Part shown: in pieces, positions 1 to 7,692 of the stretch
Numbering within the stretch: position 1 is the first letter of the stretch
Layout of the letters: each line of letters opens with the position of its first letter
NCBI GenBank assembly: GCA_019638475.1
Contig: JAHBTR010000006.1
Coordinates: 1-59,390, forward strand
Direction: 5' to 3'
Source of the DNA: Chitinophagaceae bacterium
Lineage (GTDB): Bacteria; Bacteroidota; Bacteroidia; Chitinophagales; Chitinophagaceae
DNA: 59,390 nt
Made by a program: the position numbers and the translations under genes
The notes under the pieces: generated by a model
The model's input: the letters and a program-made list of their open reading frames with translations, nothing else
What the model was told of the DNA's origin: nothing
Database searches by the model: none

Positions 1-21
1 GTAAAACAATAAAAACAATTC

Positions 22-55
22 AGAGCTATTGATTGCTTTAGCAATCAATAGCTCT
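22..55. terminator. perfect 15-bp hairpin, likely bidirectional terminator
   Basis: Positions 22-36 and 41-55 are perfect reverse complements around a four-base loop. The left side is A-rich, so read on the minus strand the hairpin is followed by a T-rich tract, whereas on the plus strand it is followed by A-rich sequence. It probably ends a gene lying before the window, or a minus-strand transcript. Confidence 0.6.
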
Positions 56-99
56 CTAAAAAAAATAATTATTTATTCAACTTATTACGATTTGTTACT

Positions 100-107
100 T
101 ATCTTTG
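100..107 (+). promoter_or_regulatory. -7 promoter element (TATCTTTG) of the PID-CTERM-like gene
   Basis: TATCTTTG matches the Bacteroidota -7 consensus TAnnTTTG and lies 30 nt before the chosen ATG at 138. No clear TTG -33 element is visible at the usual spacing. Confidence 0.4.
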
Positions 108-137
108 CAGCAAGTTCGTGACTTAAAACTAAGAATT

Positions 138-341
138 ATGAAAACTAAATTGTTTAAATTGATAGGCATTATGTCTTTATTAATGGTCTTATCGCTACCC
201 GTAAAAGCTCAAGATGAATTTGACCCACCATTAGATGATATACCAGTAGATGGAGGCTTAACATTGTTATTAGCAGCAGGTGTAGGTTATGGTGCTAAAA
301 AGTTAAGAGACAATAGAAAGAAACAACAAGAAAAACATTAA
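138..341 (+). CDS. small exported protein with PID-CTERM-like sorting tail
   Basis: This 67-aa protein has a signal peptide (basic MKTKLFK, then a hydrophobic stretch ending VKA-Q), a short acidic linker, then PVDGG followed by a hydrophobic LLAAGVGYG segment and a basic KK/RKK end. Signal peptide, short linker, P-x-DGG, hydrophobic span and basic tail is the arrangement of the Bacteroidota PID-CTERM protein-sorting tails. The mature part is almost only the tail, so it is a mini-protein of unknown role, probably inserted in the inner membrane. I start at the ATG at 138, which begins the signal peptide and follows a TATCTTTG promoter element, rather than at an upstream ATG at 105. A terminator follows at 471-506. 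Confidence 0.7.
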   Translation: MKTKLFKLIGIMSLLMVLSLPVKAQDEFDPPLDDIPVDGGLTLLLAAGVGYGAKKLRDNRKKQQEKH

Positions 342-470
342 TAAGATTTTCTCATTACTTTTGGCAGTATAAAGAATTTTCTTATAGCTATTTATTTTTA
401 AATATGGTAGAAGTAGATTTCAAGCATTGTTAAAAGAAGAGCAAATAATTAATATAAGTTGATATTTTTA

Positions 471-506
471 AAAAAAGTTTAGTGAAGTATTTCGCTAAAC
501 TTTTTT
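471..506 (+). terminator. rho-independent terminator
   Basis: A-run plus GTTTAGTGAA pairs with TTCGCTAAAC plus a T6 run around a GTAT loop (one G-T pair). It is the plausible end of the PID-CTERM-like transcript, 130 bp downstream of its stop. The rest of 342-680 holds no gene I can support, only this hairpin and a family G repeat. Confidence 0.7.
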
Positions 507-536
507 ATATACCTATGTTTTCAAAATTACTTCTAT

Positions 537-560
537 TAATACCGAAAGCATATTTGTAAT
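537..560 (+). repeat. dispersed repeat family G copy
   Basis: The 24 bases centred on AATACCGAAAGCATA match, with about three differences, the reverse complement of 48024-48047. A shorter copy lies at 28229-28244. Function unknown. Confidence 0.5.
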
Positions 561-680
561 AGACCAATGAAATTACTCTAAACGACTATTACATCGGAAA
601 TTGTTCACTTCTGTTTGTACGGAAATACCAAAATAAATAGGTCTATTTTCAAAATCAAATTAGTATAACAAGCTAATATT

Positions 681-2510
681 TTACGCTTTTAAGTGTAGTT
701 TTATTTGAAGTTCATCTAATTGTTTATCATCTAAACTACTTGGGGCATCAAGCATTACATCTCTACCACTATTGTTTTTAGGAAAAGCAATAAAATCTCT
801 AATGCTTTCACTGCCTCCTAATATAGAACACAATCTATCAAAACCAAAAGCAATACCACCATGTGGAGGAGCACCATATTCAAATGCTCCTAACAAAAAA
901 CCAAATTTGTGTTGTTGTTCTTCTTGGTTCATGCCTAAGGCTTCAAACATTTTTTGCTGCAATGCTTTTTGATAAATTCTGATACTTCCTCCACCAATTT
1001 CATTTCCATTTAAAACCATGTCGTAAGCATTGGCTTTAATATTGGCATAAGGATGTTGTAAATATTCTGCTGCATTTTCAATAACAGGATTGTTATTAAT
1101 CATAGTATCAATATCACTTGGCTTAGGGCTTGTAAATGGATGATGACGGGCTACCCACCTGTTTTCTTCTTCTGCATATTCAAACAATGGAAAATCTATT
1201 ACCCACAAAAGTTTAAATTCATCTTCTTTTCTATAACCTAATCTTTTGCCCATTTCTAAACGTAGTTCAGATATGGCTTTTCTTGTACGTTCTTCTGCTC
1301 CTGCTAAAATTAATATTAAATCTCCTGCTTTTGCATTGGCAACTTCTGCAATGGCTTTTAATTGTTCTGCTGTATAAAATTTATCTACACTACTTTTAAA
1401 TGTTCCATCAGCATTACACTTAATATATACCAAACCTTTCATACCTATTTGAGGGCGTTTTACCCATTCAGTAAGTTCATCAATTTGTTTGCGTGTATAT
1501 TCACTACAATTAGGTGCAGCAATGGCTACAATAGTAGCCCCCTTGCCCCCAAAGGGGGGAATATCAAACATGTCTTCATCAAAAATTTTTTCTTTGCTTG
1601 GAAACATATTTTTATCAAAAGCAAGATTACAAATCTTCATACCAAAACGTATGTCTGGTTTATCATTGCCATATTGCCACATAGCTTCTTCCCAAGTCAT
1701 TCTTTCTATAGCTTCTGCGTAATCAATTCCTTTTACATCTTTAAAAATTCTTTTTACCAAACCTTCAAACATGGTTAAAATATCTTCTTGCTCTACAAAG
1801 CTCATTTCACAATCTATTTGTGTAAACTCAGGTTGTCTGTCTGCTCTTAAATCTTCATCTCTAAAGCATTTTACAATTTGAAAATATCTATCATAGCCAC
1901 TTACCATTAAAAGCTGTTTAAATGTTTGTGGGCTTTGAGGTAGTGCATAAAACTCTCCTTCATTCATTCTGCTGGGTACTATAAAATCTCTGGCACCTTC
2001 TGGAGTAGATTTTATAAGGAAAGGTGTTTCAATATCTATAAAATTATTTTCGTGCAAATAATTTCTTGCACTACGATTTACTGCATAACGTAGTTCTAAG
2101 TTTTTCTTTACTGCATTTCTTCTCAAGTCTAAATATCTATATTTCATTCTTAGGTCATCGCCTCCATCTGTATCATCTTGAATGGTAAATGGTGGTACTT
2201 CACTTTTATTTAAAATAGTAAATGATGATACAGTAATTTCTATATCGCCTGTAGCTATATGTTTATTTTTATTGCTACGTTCAGTAACAGTACCATTTAC
2301 TTGCAAAACATATTCACGACCTAGAGGATTTTCTTCTAACTGTTTGTTTAATTCTTCGCCAAACAAAAGTTGTGTAATACCATAACGGTCTCTTAAATCT
2401 ATAAAAGTAATAGCTCCAAATTTTCTGATAGTTTGTACCCAGCCTGCAAGGGTTACTTGCTGACCAATATTATTTATTCTCAATTCTCCACAAGTGTTTG
2501 TTCTAAACAT
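681..2510 (-). CDS. aspS: aspartyl-tRNA synthetase
   Basis: Charges tRNA-Asp with aspartate in the cytoplasm. The 609-aa class II synthetase shows an N-terminal OB-fold anticodon-binding domain (about 15-105, GWVQTIR...FIDLRDR), motif 2 ([14 protein letters not shown], about 216-229), a GAD insertion domain (about 290-410) and motif 3 near the C-terminus ([13 protein letters not shown]). It is slightly longer than the usual 580-595 aa. Residues 318-325 (PPFGGKGA) are encoded by a G/C-rich palindrome at 1536-1559 inside the GAD domain, which looks like an in-frame repeat insertion. The ATG at 2510 starts the OB-fold directly. A TATATTTG promoter element lies at 2537-2544. Family assignment is secure; whether it is discriminating or not cannot be told, since the specificity position reads Phe. 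Confidence 0.97.
   Translation of the reverse strand: MFRTNTCGELRINNIGQQVTLAGWVQTIRKFGAITFIDLRDRYGITQLLFGEELNKQLEENPLGREYVLQVNGTVTERSNKNKHIATGDIEITVSSFTILNKSEVPPFTIQDDTDGGDDLRMKYRYLDLRRNAVKKNLELRYAVNRSARNYLHENNFIDIETPFLIKSTPEGARDFIVPSRMNEGEFYALPQSPQTFKQLLMVSGYDRYFQIVKCFRDEDLRADRQPEFTQIDCEMSFVEQEDILTMFEGLVKRIFKDVKGIDYAEAIERMTWEEAMWQYGNDKPDIRFGMKICNLAFDKNMFPSKEKIFDEDMFDIPPFGGKGATIVAIAAPNCSEYTRKQIDELTEWVKRPQIGMKGLVYIKCNADGTFKSSVDKFYTAEQLKAIAEVANAKAGDLILILAGAEERTRKAISELRLEMGKRLGYRKEDEFKLLWVIDFPLFEYAEEENRWVARHHPFTSPKPSDIDTMINNNPVIENAAEYLQHPYANIKANAYDMVLNGNEIGGGSIRIYQKALQQKMFEALGMNQEEQQHKFGFLLGAFEYGAPPHGGIAFGFDRLCSILGGSESIRDFIAFPKNNSGRDVMLDAPSSLDDKQLDELQIKLHLKA
1536..1559. repeat. family H palindrome inside aspS
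   Basis: AGCCCCCTTGCCCCC followed by AAAGGGGGG forms a G/C-rich palindrome unlike the AT-rich surroundings. Related sequences occur in purL (9658-9690) and between genes (34507-34537). In aspS it is in frame and encodes PPFGGKGA. Confidence 0.6.
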
Positions 2511-2536
2511 TTATATAAGTTTTATACTATTGGTGG

Positions 2537-2544
2537 CAAATATA
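2537..2544 (-). promoter_or_regulatory. -7 promoter element (TATATTTG) of aspS
   Basis: On the minus strand TATATTTG matches TAnnTTTG and lies 26 nt before the aspS ATG. A -33 TTG is not clear. Confidence 0.45.
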
Positions 2545-2615
2545 AACAAATAGAAAAAGAGAAATATTGATGAATATTTCCCTTTCGTATTTTTCTTAAA
2601 TATTTTGCTAAAAAA

Positions 2616-3314
2616 TTATTTTACTGCTCCGTTATTATTCCAATCTCTACCAAAAACCTTTTGTAATGTAGGGCTTGTTCTGGCTTCTGCTTTTGTTCTG
2701 ATAGCTACTTCTTGTTCAGCTATTTTATTAAACATGGCATTGGTTACTACACCTGCTAATAAATTATCCAAATTCAAATTAAGTTTTACTTTATCGCCCA
2801 AAACTATTTTTGCAGGAGCTACTAATTTGTCCCACTCTTTGGTTACATTATATTGGTCTAAAGCTGTTTTCATAATAGGAGTTACTGTATTTCTTAAATC
2901 AGTACCTATTGTATTTCTTAAATAATCAGTAGCAGCAGTGCCACCATTTTTTACAATATTTATAGCATCGGTAATATTCATTCTTTTAATACCATTTGCA
3001 AAAACAGGAATAGAATTAGTAGCAGTTTGAGAGGCTGCTGTAGTAAGTGTATTGGTAAATTTATCAATATCCTTACTCAATCCAAGTTGTTGCAATCTTT
3101 GTAATACAGTATTTACATCTTTAGGTAAAATAGCACTCATCAAAGCATCTTTACTAATTAAAGCATTGCCATTACTGCCAATAGTCAATAATTCTTTTAT
3201 GCCACTTATAGCATCTTGCTCTGTTAAAACATTACTGGCTATTTTTTGTAAAGTATCACAACTGCTAAAAAGCATACTTGAACTTACAAGCATTACTATC
3301 AAAATACGTTTCAT
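2616..3314 (-). CDS. DUF4197 family lipoprotein
   Basis: This 232-aa protein begins with a lipoprotein signal peptide whose lipobox LFSSC places the lipidated Cys at residue 19. The mature part is helical, with DAISGIKELLTIGSNGN, LPKDVNTVLQRLQQLGL and GGTAATDYLRNTIG segments that fit the DUF4197 family of predicted periplasmic or outer-membrane lipoproteins of unknown function. The C-terminal part (DYLRNTIGTDL... DQYNVTKEWDKLV) is the conserved region. It sits alone on the minus strand between aspS and ribF; its transcript could run into aspS, since only about 105 bp separate them, but aspS has its own promoter element. Confidence 0.8.
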   Translation of the reverse strand: MKRILIVMLVSSSMLFSSCDTLQKIASNVLTEQDAISGIKELLTIGSNGNALISKDALMSAILPKDVNTVLQRLQQLGLSKDIDKFTNTLTTAASQTATNSIPVFANGIKRMNITDAINIVKNGGTAATDYLRNTIGTDLRNTVTPIMKTALDQYNVTKEWDKLVAPAKIVLGDKVKLNLNLDNLLAGVVTNAMFNKIAEQEVAIRTKAEARTSPTLQKVFGRDWNNNGAVK

Positions 3315-3403
3315 AATATGATTTTTTTGGGCAACAAATGTAAGTGAATATCATTGTAAGATAATGAACAAAATAATTTAGGTATAGCTATTGCTACTCT
3401 TTT

Positions 3404-4405
3404 TTATTGAGGCATTGATAGTTTTTGTATAACTGCCTCTTTATCTAAAGCTAATTGATGTTTTAACTCTTCTAAACTGTTTAAGTGCATGTCTCCTCTA
3501 ATATAATTTTTAATAACCACTTGCAAATTTTCATGATAAATGTCTTCATCAAAATCAAAAATATTTACTTCTATTACTCTGCGTTTTCCATTTACCACAG
3601 GTCTGCTACCAATGTACATCATGCCTTTTAAACAGTCCATAGTCCATAGTCCACAGTCCACAGTAGAGCCTTTATTAATTTCGTTCTGTGCTCTATGGTC
3701 TGTTGTCTGTTGTCTATAAACTTCCACAGCATAAACACCATCAGCAGGAACTAATTTTTCTTCATTATTCAGTTGTAAATTGGCTGTTGGATAACCAATG
3801 CTTCTTCCTAATTGGTCTCCTTTAATAACAGAGCCTTCAAAAAAATAATTGTACCCCAATAATTCTTTGGCTGTTTGTACATCGGCTTGTAGCAAGGCTT
3901 TTCGTACTCTTGTGCTACTTATAGCAGCCTCAGCTATTACTTTTGCATTTATTTCTTGAACCAAAAAACCTAATTGCTCTCCATATTGTTCTAATAAATG
4001 ATAATCGCCTTTTCTTTGAAAACCAAAACGATGGTCATAACCAATAATTAAAGTATGCGGCTTAAATTTTTTGTATAAAAAGTCATTGATATATTCTTCA
4101 GCAGATAGCGTAGAAAAATGTTCATTAAAAGGCACAACCACTACATTGTCTATGCCTTCTTTTTCTAATAAAAATAATTTTTCTTCTAATGTATTTATCA
4201 AATTTACGCCAGAAGTATCGCCAACTACTTTTCTTGGGTGAGGATAAAAAGTAATTACCACAGTTTCTCCTTGCACTTCTTTAGCTTTAGCTTTTAGCTG
4301 TGCTAATATTTTTTTATGCCCTTCATGCACTCCATCAAAAGTGCCAATAGTAATAACAGCATTATGAAAAACAGGCAATAGCTCTAAATCTTTATACATA
4401 TTCAT
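3404..4405 (-). CDS. ribF: bifunctional riboflavin kinase / FAD synthetase
   Basis: Makes FMN from riboflavin and ATP, then FAD. The N-terminal half (about 15-170) is the FAD synthetase nucleotidyltransferase, with ITIGTFDGVHEGHKKIL and YDHRFGFQRKGD; the C-terminal half (about 185-325) is the riboflavin kinase barrel, with GDQLGRSIGYPTANL. The 333 aa exceed the usual 305-315 because residues about 230-258 are encoded by two runs of heptamer repeats (3632-3664 and 3685-3718) inserted in a kinase-domain loop, just before MMYIGSRP. The start at 4405 is one option; a Met at residue 3 is equally possible. purM is divergent, 109 bp away. Confidence 0.95.
   Translation of the reverse strand: MNMYKDLELLPVFHNAVITIGTFDGVHEGHKKILAQLKAKAKEVQGETVVITFYPHPRKVVGDTSGVNLINTLEEKLFLLEKEGIDNVVVVPFNEHFSTLSAEEYINDFLYKKFKPHTLIIGYDHRFGFQRKGDYHLLEQYGEQLGFLVQEINAKVIAEAAISSTRVRKALLQADVQTAKELLGYNYFFEGSVIKGDQLGRSIGYPTANLQLNNEEKLVPADGVYAVEVYRQQTTDHRAQNEINKGSTVDCGLWTMDCLKGMMYIGSRPVVNGKRRVIEVNIFDFDEDIYHENLQVVIKNYIRGDMHLNSLEELKHQLALDKEAVIQKLSMPQ
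3632..3718. repeat. family I heptamer repeats inside ribF
   Basis: On the coding strand two arrays are visible: GACAACA twice followed by GACCATA (3685-3718), and GACTGTG/GACTATG units (3632-3664). The seven-base period is out of phase with codons but the whole insertion is in frame. The same heptamers recur in hldD at 10670-10700. Confidence 0.75.
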
Positions 4406-4445
4406 AACAACAAAAATAATGAATGGTAGATAGTAATAGGTAATT

Positions 4446-4453
4446 TACATTTG
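4446..4453 (+). promoter_or_regulatory. -7 promoter element (TACATTTG) of purM
   Basis: TACATTTG matches TAnnTTTG and lies 61 nt before the purM ATG. A -33 TTG is not obvious. Confidence 0.35.
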
Positions 4454-4514
4454 CAGTAGAAAATAGTTCATAGAACCACCAATTGTAAACAATAAAACCA
4501 CAAACCGTACAATA

Positions 4515-5684
4515 ATGTCTTTATACCATAAAAGAGGCGTATCTGCACAAAAAGAAGAAGTACATGCTGCAATAAAAAATTTAGATGCTGGTTTGTATGC
4601 TCATGCTTTTTGCAAAATGTATCCTGATTATTTAACAGGCGATGAAAATTTTGTCAATATTTCTCATGCAGATGGTGCAGGTACAAAAAGTATTTTGGCT
4701 TATTTATATTGGAAAGAAACAGGTGATACAAGTGTTTGGAAAGGAATAGCACAAGATGCTGTGGTTATGAATTTAGATGACCTTTTATGTGTTGGTGTAT
4801 ATGATAATTTCCTTTTTAGCTCTACTATTGATAGAAATAAATCAACCATTTCTGGCGATGTGCTTGAAGCTGTAATTAATGGTACACAAGCATTTTTTGA
4901 TGAAATGAAAAAATATGGTATTAATATTCATTATTTAGGAGGAGAAACTGCCGATGTTGGAGATGTTGTAAGAACCATTGCTGTAAATGGAACAATGACT
5001 ATACGTTGGCAAAAAAATAAATTAATTACTAACGATAAAATTGATACAGACAATGTAATTGTGGGCTTTGCATCTTATGGAAAAGCAGTGTATGAACATG
5101 ATTACAACAGTGGCTTAGGAAGCAATGGACTTACCAGTGCAAGGCATGATGTACTAAGTAAATATTATGCAGAAAAATATCCTGAAACTTTTGAAAATAG
5201 TTTAAGCAACGATGTTGTGTATATAGGAAAAAATAAATTAGCTGATGAAATAATAGTTGATAATACAACACATACTATTGGAAAACTGTTGTTAAGCCCT
5301 ACACGTACTTATGCTCCTTTAATGAAAATTTTGTTAGAAGAATATTTTGATGAAATAAATGGAGTTATACATTGTAGTGGTGGTGGGCAAACAAAGTGTA
5401 TGAAATATTTACCTAAGCCATTACGGGTTGTAAAAAATAATTTATTTAATGTTCCGCCTATTATGCAATTAATACAAAAAAATTCAGGAGCAGATTGTAA
5501 AGAAATGTATCAAGTATTTAATATGGGGCACAGGTTAGAAATTTTTACCAATGCAAAAGCAGCAGAGCAAATGATAAAAATTGCCAATACTTTAGGTATA
5601 GAAGCAAAAATTATTGGACATACAGAAACATCTTCTCAAAAAGAATTGATTATACAAGGAAGTTTTGGAGAAATAAAATATTAA
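4515..5684 (+). CDS. purM: phosphoribosylformylglycinamidine cyclo-ligase (AIR synthetase)
   Basis: Catalyses ATP-dependent ring closure of FGAM to AIR, the fifth step of purine synthesis. Visible family features are the ISHADGAGTKS segment (about residues 49-59), the IAQDAVVMNLDDLLCVGV nucleotide-site region (about 78-95) and the LGGETADVGDVV segment (about 142-153), with the VHCSGGGQTK-like GVIHCSGGGQTKC motif near residue 288. At 389 aa it is longer than the E. coli type (345 aa) and looks like the extended Bacteroidota form. purL, acting one step earlier, lies 2 kb downstream with glgC between them. Confidence 0.9.
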   Translation: MSLYHKRGVSAQKEEVHAAIKNLDAGLYAHAFCKMYPDYLTGDENFVNISHADGAGTKSILAYLYWKETGDTSVWKGIAQDAVVMNLDDLLCVGVYDNFLFSSTIDRNKSTISGDVLEAVINGTQAFFDEMKKYGINIHYLGGETADVGDVVRTIAVNGTMTIRWQKNKLITNDKIDTDNVIVGFASYGKAVYEHDYNSGLGSNGLTSARHDVLSKYYAEKYPETFENSLSNDVVYIGKNKLADEIIVDNTTHTIGKLLLSPTRTYAPLMKILLEEYFDEINGVIHCSGGGQTKCMKYLPKPLRVVKNNLFNVPPIMQLIQKNSGADCKEMYQVFNMGHRLEIFTNAKAAEQMIKIANTLGIEAKIIGHTETSSQKELIIQGSFGEIKY

Positions 5685-5812
5685 GCCATCAACTCACTTC
5701 TACTATTTTTAAAAATAATTACTTCTTTATATAGAAATAAAATATTTTACTACTAACTTCATGCTGTATTAATTTGAGATGAATAAATATCCTTTAAATA
5801 ATATTTTGCATT

Positions 5813-7096
5813 ATGTCTTCAATAAGTAACAATACAGTAGCTGTAATTCTTGGTGGTGGCGCAGGTACTCGTTTATTTCCATTAACAATGGCACGTAGCA
5901 AACCTGCTGTACCAATAGCAGGTAAATACAGATTAGTTGATATTCCTATTAGCAACTGTATTAATAGCAATATCAATAGAATGTTTGTACTTACACAGTT
6001 TAATAGTGCATCATTAAATAAGCATATTAAAAATACTTATCACTTTAGTGCATTTAGTACAGGCTTTGTAGATATTTTGGCAGCAGAACAAACACCAGAT
6101 AATCAAAGTTGGTTTCAAGGTACTGCAGATGCTGTAAGAAAAAGTTTAAAACATATAGAAAATTTAGATTTTGAATATGTATTAATACTTAGTGGCGACC
6201 AACTGTATCAAATGGATTTTGCTGCTATGATAAAAGCACACAAAGAATCTAATGCAGATTTAACCATTGCTACAATACCTGTAAATGAAAGAGAAGCAAC
6301 TGATTTTGGTATTATGAAAACCAATGATGACAATATTATTACTTCATTTATTGAAAAGCCTAAAAATGAATTTTTACCAGATTGGATTAGCGATACTGGA
6401 GAGCAAATGAAAAAAGAACATAGAAACTATTTAGCCTCTATGGGTATTTATGTTTTTAACAGAAATATATTATTTAATTTTTTACAAAATGTACATCCTG
6501 ATGCTACAGATTTTGGCAAAGAAATTATTCCCAATTCTATAGAAAATTATAAAGTAATTAGCTACCAATATGATGGTTATTGGACAGATATAGGAAATAT
6601 TTACTCATTTTATGAAGCCAACTTATTATTAACTTCAGAAATTCCTCAGTTCAATTTATTTGATAATACCAAAACTGTTTATACTCGTCCAAGAATGTTG
6701 CCACCAGCAAAAATTAGTGGCACTACTTTAGAGAAAACAGTTATTGCAGAGGGTTGCATTATTCATGCAAGTCGTATAGAAAATAGTGTAGTTGGTATTA
6801 GGTCAAGAATTGGCCTTGGTACTACCATTGCAAATGCCTATATAATGGGAAATGATTATTATGAAACTATAGATGAAATGGCTTTAAACTTAATAAAAGG
6901 GAAACCAAAAACAGGTATAGGAGAAAGGTGTTATATAAAAAATGCTATTATAGATAAAAATTGTAGAATAGGCAATGATGTGAGAATAAATGGAGGAAAA
7001 CATTTAGAGAATAAAGAACATGAATTATATACCATTAAAGAAGGAATAGTAGTAATTAAAAAAGGAGCAGTATTGCCAGATGGGTTTGTAGTATAG
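5813..7096 (+). CDS. glgC: glucose-1-phosphate adenylyltransferase (ADP-glucose pyrophosphorylase)
   Basis: Makes ADP-glucose from glucose-1-phosphate and ATP for glycogen synthesis. The N-terminal nucleotidyltransferase domain shows ILGGGAGTRLFPLT (about 12-25), SKPAVPIAGKYRLVDIPISN (about 29-48) and LSGDQLYQMD (about 130-139). The C-terminal left-handed beta-helix (from about residue 295) carries the expected hexapeptide-like turns. The 427 aa length is normal. The nearby genes are purine and nucleotide genes, not other glycogen genes, so regulation may come through its allosteric sites. A following gap of about 200 bp to the next small ORF holds nothing recognisable. Confidence 0.92.
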   Translation: MSSISNNTVAVILGGGAGTRLFPLTMARSKPAVPIAGKYRLVDIPISNCINSNINRMFVLTQFNSASLNKHIKNTYHFSAFSTGFVDILAAEQTPDNQSWFQGTADAVRKSLKHIENLDFEYVLILSGDQLYQMDFAAMIKAHKESNADLTIATIPVNEREATDFGIMKTNDDNIITSFIEKPKNEFLPDWISDTGEQMKKEHRNYLASMGIYVFNRNILFNFLQNVHPDATDFGKEIIPNSIENYKVISYQYDGYWTDIGNIYSFYEANLLLTSEIPQFNLFDNTKTVYTRPRMLPPAKISGTTLEKTVIAEGCIIHASRIENSVVGIRSRIGLGTTIANAYIMGNDYYETIDEMALNLIKGKPKTGIGERCYIKNAIIDKNCRIGNDVRINGGKHLENKEHELYTIKEGIVVIKKGAVLPDGFVV

Positions 7097-7305
7097 ATTT
7101 CAACAAATATTTATTTCTGTTTCAGGTAAAAGATTGTCCTCAAAGCATAGAATTAATTACATCAGAACTACTTGTGTCATTTGAATTTTATTGTTGAGGT
7201 ATTGCTATAAATGCAATAAATAAATATACAGACATCATAAATTTTTTTTATAAACCCTATATTTAGTATTCATAAAGTTTCTATAATGGTCACAGATATA
7301 ACATT

Positions 7306-7461
7306 CTATTTTTTTTGAAACTGCAAACTATTTTTTCGTAAATATTCTTTTATCTGCTCAGCAGATTTCCCCATTAATTCTTTAGCTATTTTTTTCTTAA
7401 TAGTTCTAAAAGTTTTTACAGTATCAAAATCCTTTATAGTATTTGTCTGTTTAGTCTTCAT
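7306..7461 (-). CDS. small basic protein, possible antitoxin-like remnant
   Basis: A 51-aa ORF begins ATGAAGACT at 7461 and ends TAG at 7306. The protein is lysine-rich with DFDTVKTFRTIKKKIAKEL followed by a helix (SAEQIKEYLRKNSLQ). I recall similar short Bacteroidota proteins of the form DxVKxFRxIKxxI...IKEYLxKNS, often next to toxin-antitoxin debris, but I cannot confirm a family. A 19-codon ORF (7451-7510, minus; MNYISLEIRSPKEIIEYED) overlaps its start by 11 nt, as coupled gene pairs do, and may be the remnant of a partner. The rest of 7097-7692 holds only a family F repeat and promoter-like AT-rich sequence. Confidence 0.45.
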   Translation of the reverse strand: MKTKQTNTIKDFDTVKTFRTIKKKIAKELMGKSAEQIKEYLRKNSLQFQKK

Positions 7462-7628
7462 ATTCTATAATTTCTTTGGGTGAACGAATTTCCAGCGAAA
7501 TGTAATTCATTCGCAAATTTATGGAATTATACCCTCTTGTTATTAGGTAAGACTTTATTTTACTATTGCTCTCTAAGTTTCATAACTTACATTTGCACCA
7601 AGAAAAGTTAATTTTTATTCATTAGTAC

Positions 7629-7654
7629 AAGTGTGCGACGCAACAGGTGTTGAA
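7629..7654 (+). repeat. dispersed repeat family F copy upstream of purL
   Basis: AAGTGTGCGACGCAAC followed by a degenerate GGTGTTGAA arm. The same sequence occurs at 25317-25343, also within about 110 bp upstream of a start codon (folE there, purL here). The GC content contrasts with its surroundings. Confidence 0.55.
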
Positions 7655-7692
7655 CAATGTTTGTACAGCTCGTATCAAAATAATTCTACTAA

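Noticed and set aside
1362..1778. 138-aa plus-strand ORF within aspS
   Set aside because: Antisense to a well-supported synthetase gene; composition is the shadow of the coding strand and no motif is seen.
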